Below, piece by piece: positions 62,801 to 64,000 of a stretch of DNA of 64,000 nt. The stretch is taken from NCBI RefSeq assembly GCF_009852415.1, contig NZ_WOXS01000002.1:3060501-3124500 (forward strand). The letters are read 5' to 3'. A program made the position numbers and the translations under genes. The stretch comes from Streptomyces sp. Tu 3180. Its GTDB lineage: Bacteria > Actinomycetota > Actinomycetes > Streptomycetales > Streptomycetaceae. The stretch's first letter is position 1. The number at the start of each line of letters is the position of its first letter. Under the pieces are notes generated by a model. It saw only the letters and a program-made list of their open reading frames with translations. It did no database searches and had not been told where the DNA came from.

Positions 62801-63948
62801 AGCGCGATCTCCGGCACGTCGAGGCGGCGGCCCTCGGCCGAGGACCTCAGGCCCAGTTCGGCGAGCTGGACGCCGCGGGCGCCGGCCAGCAGGTCCCAGT
62901 GGTAGGGGGCGCCGGCGTAGACGTGCTTGAGGAACAGTTCCCACTGGGCCTTGAAGCCGTTGTCGAACTCGCCGTTGTCCGGCACCTCCTGCCACTGGTC
63001 GCGGAAGACCTCGGTGGCGGGGATGTCCGGGTTCCAGACGGGCTTGGGGGTGGCGGAGCGGTGCTGGACGCGGCAGGTGCGCAGTCCGGCGACGGCCGAG
63101 CCCTCGGTGCCGTCCACCTGGAACTCGACGAGCTCGTCGCGGTGGACGCGGACCGCCCAGGAGGAGTTGATCTGGGCGACGGCGCCGCCCTCCAGCTCGA
63201 AGACGCCGTAGGCGGCGTCGTCGGCGGTGGCGTCGTAGGGCTTGCCGTTCTCGTCCCAGCGCTGCGGGATGTGGGTGGCGGTGAGGGCCTGGACGGACTT
63301 CACCCGGCCGAACAGCTCGTGCAGCACGTACTCCCAGTGCGGGAACATGTCGACGACGATGCCGCCGCCGTCCTCGGCGCGGTAGTTCCACGACGGGCGC
63401 TGGGCCTCCTGCCAGTCGCCCTCGAAGACCCAGTAGCCGAACTCGCCGCGCACGGACAGGATGCGGCCGAAGAAGCCGCCGTCGATGAGCCGCTTCAGCT
63501 TGAGCAGGCCGGGCAGGAACAGCTTGTCCTGGACGACGCCGTGCTTGACGCCGGCCTCGTTCGCGAGGCGGGCCAGCTCCAGGGCGCCGTCGAGGCCGGT
63601 GGCGGTCGGCTTCTCGGTGTAGACGTGCTTGCCCGCCGCGACGGCCTTCTTGATGGCCTCCTCGCGGGCGGAGGTGACCTGGGCGTCGAAGTAGACGTCC
63701 ACCGTCCCGTCGGCGAGGACGGCGTCCAGGTCGGTGGAGACGTGCTCCAGGCCGTGCCGCTCGGCCAGCGCCCGCAGCGCGTGCTCGCGGCGGCCGACCA
63801 GGATCGGCTCGGGCCACAGCACGGTGCCGTCGCCGAGGTCGAGGCCGCCCTGTTCGCGCAGGGCCAGGATGGAGCGGACGAGGTGCTGGCGGTAGCCCAT
63901 GCGCCCGGTCACACCGTTCATGGCGATACGCACCGTCTTGCGTGTCAC
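62797..63948 (-). CDS. Gfo/Idh/MocA-family NAD(P)-dependent oxidoreductase
   Basis: A 383-residue dehydrogenase with an N-terminal Rossmann fold (VRIAMNGVTGRMGYRQHLV), the EKP motif (GKHVYTEKPTATG, catalytic Lys near 114), and a C-terminal alpha/beta sugar-binding domain with GGGIVVDMFPHWEYVLHELF. GTG 63948 has GAAGGGAACGAC upstream. It is the first gene of the operon and should oxidise a sugar or cyclitol before the DUF993 and isomerase steps. Only 52 bases of upstream DNA remain in the window, so its promoter is not seen fully. Confidence 0.92.
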   Translation of the reverse strand: MTRKTVRIAMNGVTGRMGYRQHLVRSILALREQGGLDLGDGTVLWPEPILVGRREHALRALAERHGLEHVSTDLDAVLADGTVDVYFDAQVTSAREEAIKKAVAAGKHVYTEKPTATGLDGALELARLANEAGVKHGVVQDKLFLPGLLKLKRLIDGGFFGRILSVRGEFGYWVFEGDWQEAQRPSWNYRAEDGGGIVVDMFPHWEYVLHELFGRVKSVQALTATHIPQRWDENGKPYDATADDAAYGVFELEGGAVAQINSSWAVRVHRDELVEFQVDGTEGSAVAGLRTCRVQHRSATPKPVWNPDIPATEVFRDQWQEVPDNGEFDNGFKAQWELFLKHVYAGAPYHWDLLAGARGVQLAELGLRSSAEGRRLDVPEIAL

Positions 63949-64000
63949 GTCGTTCCCTTCGTACGCGGTCCGCGCGCCGCGTACGCCCCGCCCGTCGCAC

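Overview
The window is chromosomal DNA of a Streptomyces or a very close relative. It has very high GC with G or C at nearly all third codon positions, GTG, TTG and ATG starts, many 4-base stop/start overlaps, and hallmark genes such as a tyrosinase/caddie pair, a chaplin and a conserved citrate synthase. The gene order up to about 45.8 kb and again after 60.8 kb matches my memory of the Streptomyces coelicolor core around SCO2699-SCO2752. That comparison is recollection, not a search.

Region 1 (1-18.4 kb) is a developmental and cell-surface block. It starts with a truncated small secreted protein, then melC2/melC1 (melanin), two small secreted proteins and a DUF3344-like secreted protein. 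A colinear Wzx/Wzy-type polysaccharide cluster follows: two GT4 glycosyltransferases, a priming phosphoglycosyltransferase, an O-antigen-ligase/polymerase-like protein, a MurJ/MviN-type flippase, a polysaccharide deacetylase and a Wzz-like protein. A secreted GH26-like glycosidase, an ATP-grasp ligase coupled to a flavin oxidoreductase, and a sortase-anchored protein with three chaplin domains close the block.

Region 2 (18.5-31.9 kb) holds an ABC permease coupled to an unusual protein that joins an extracytoplasmic alpha/beta hydrolase to an ABC ATPase. It also holds an APC amino-acid permease, methylmalonate-semialdehyde dehydrogenase with a strong promoter and long leader, small accessory genes, an alcohol dehydrogenase, and an MMPL exporter divergent from its probable TetR regulator.

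Region 3 (31.9-39.5 kb) has a copper-responsive copZ-copA unit with a CsoR-like operator, a structured non-coding stretch, citrate synthase, RecD2 helicase and a cupin. Region 4 (39.6-45.9 kb) is a ribose-type operon: LacI regulator with two operators, RbsA, a fused permease/binding protein, ribokinase with a minisatellite tail, and RbsD.

Region 5 (46-60.9 kb) is the most striking. After an AraC regulator, a 13-kb type VII secretion (ESX-like) locus runs on the + strand. It contains two WXG100-like proteins, a DUF6507-like protein, a polymorphic toxin with a C-terminal PD-(D/E)xK-like domain, an Imm49-like immunity protein, a small membrane protein, EccD, a ParA/MinD-like ATPase, a 27-residue linking ORF, EccC and a DUF6177-like protein. 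EccB, EccE and MycP are not present. The locus lies between two direct repeats of about 130 bp. The right copy is the 3' end of an intact isomerase gene and the left copy is a C-terminal remnant of the same gene, so this looks like an inserted effector island. The window ends in a three-gene sugar-catabolism operon (isomerase, DUF993, Gfo/Idh/MocA oxidoreductase), transcribed toward the island.
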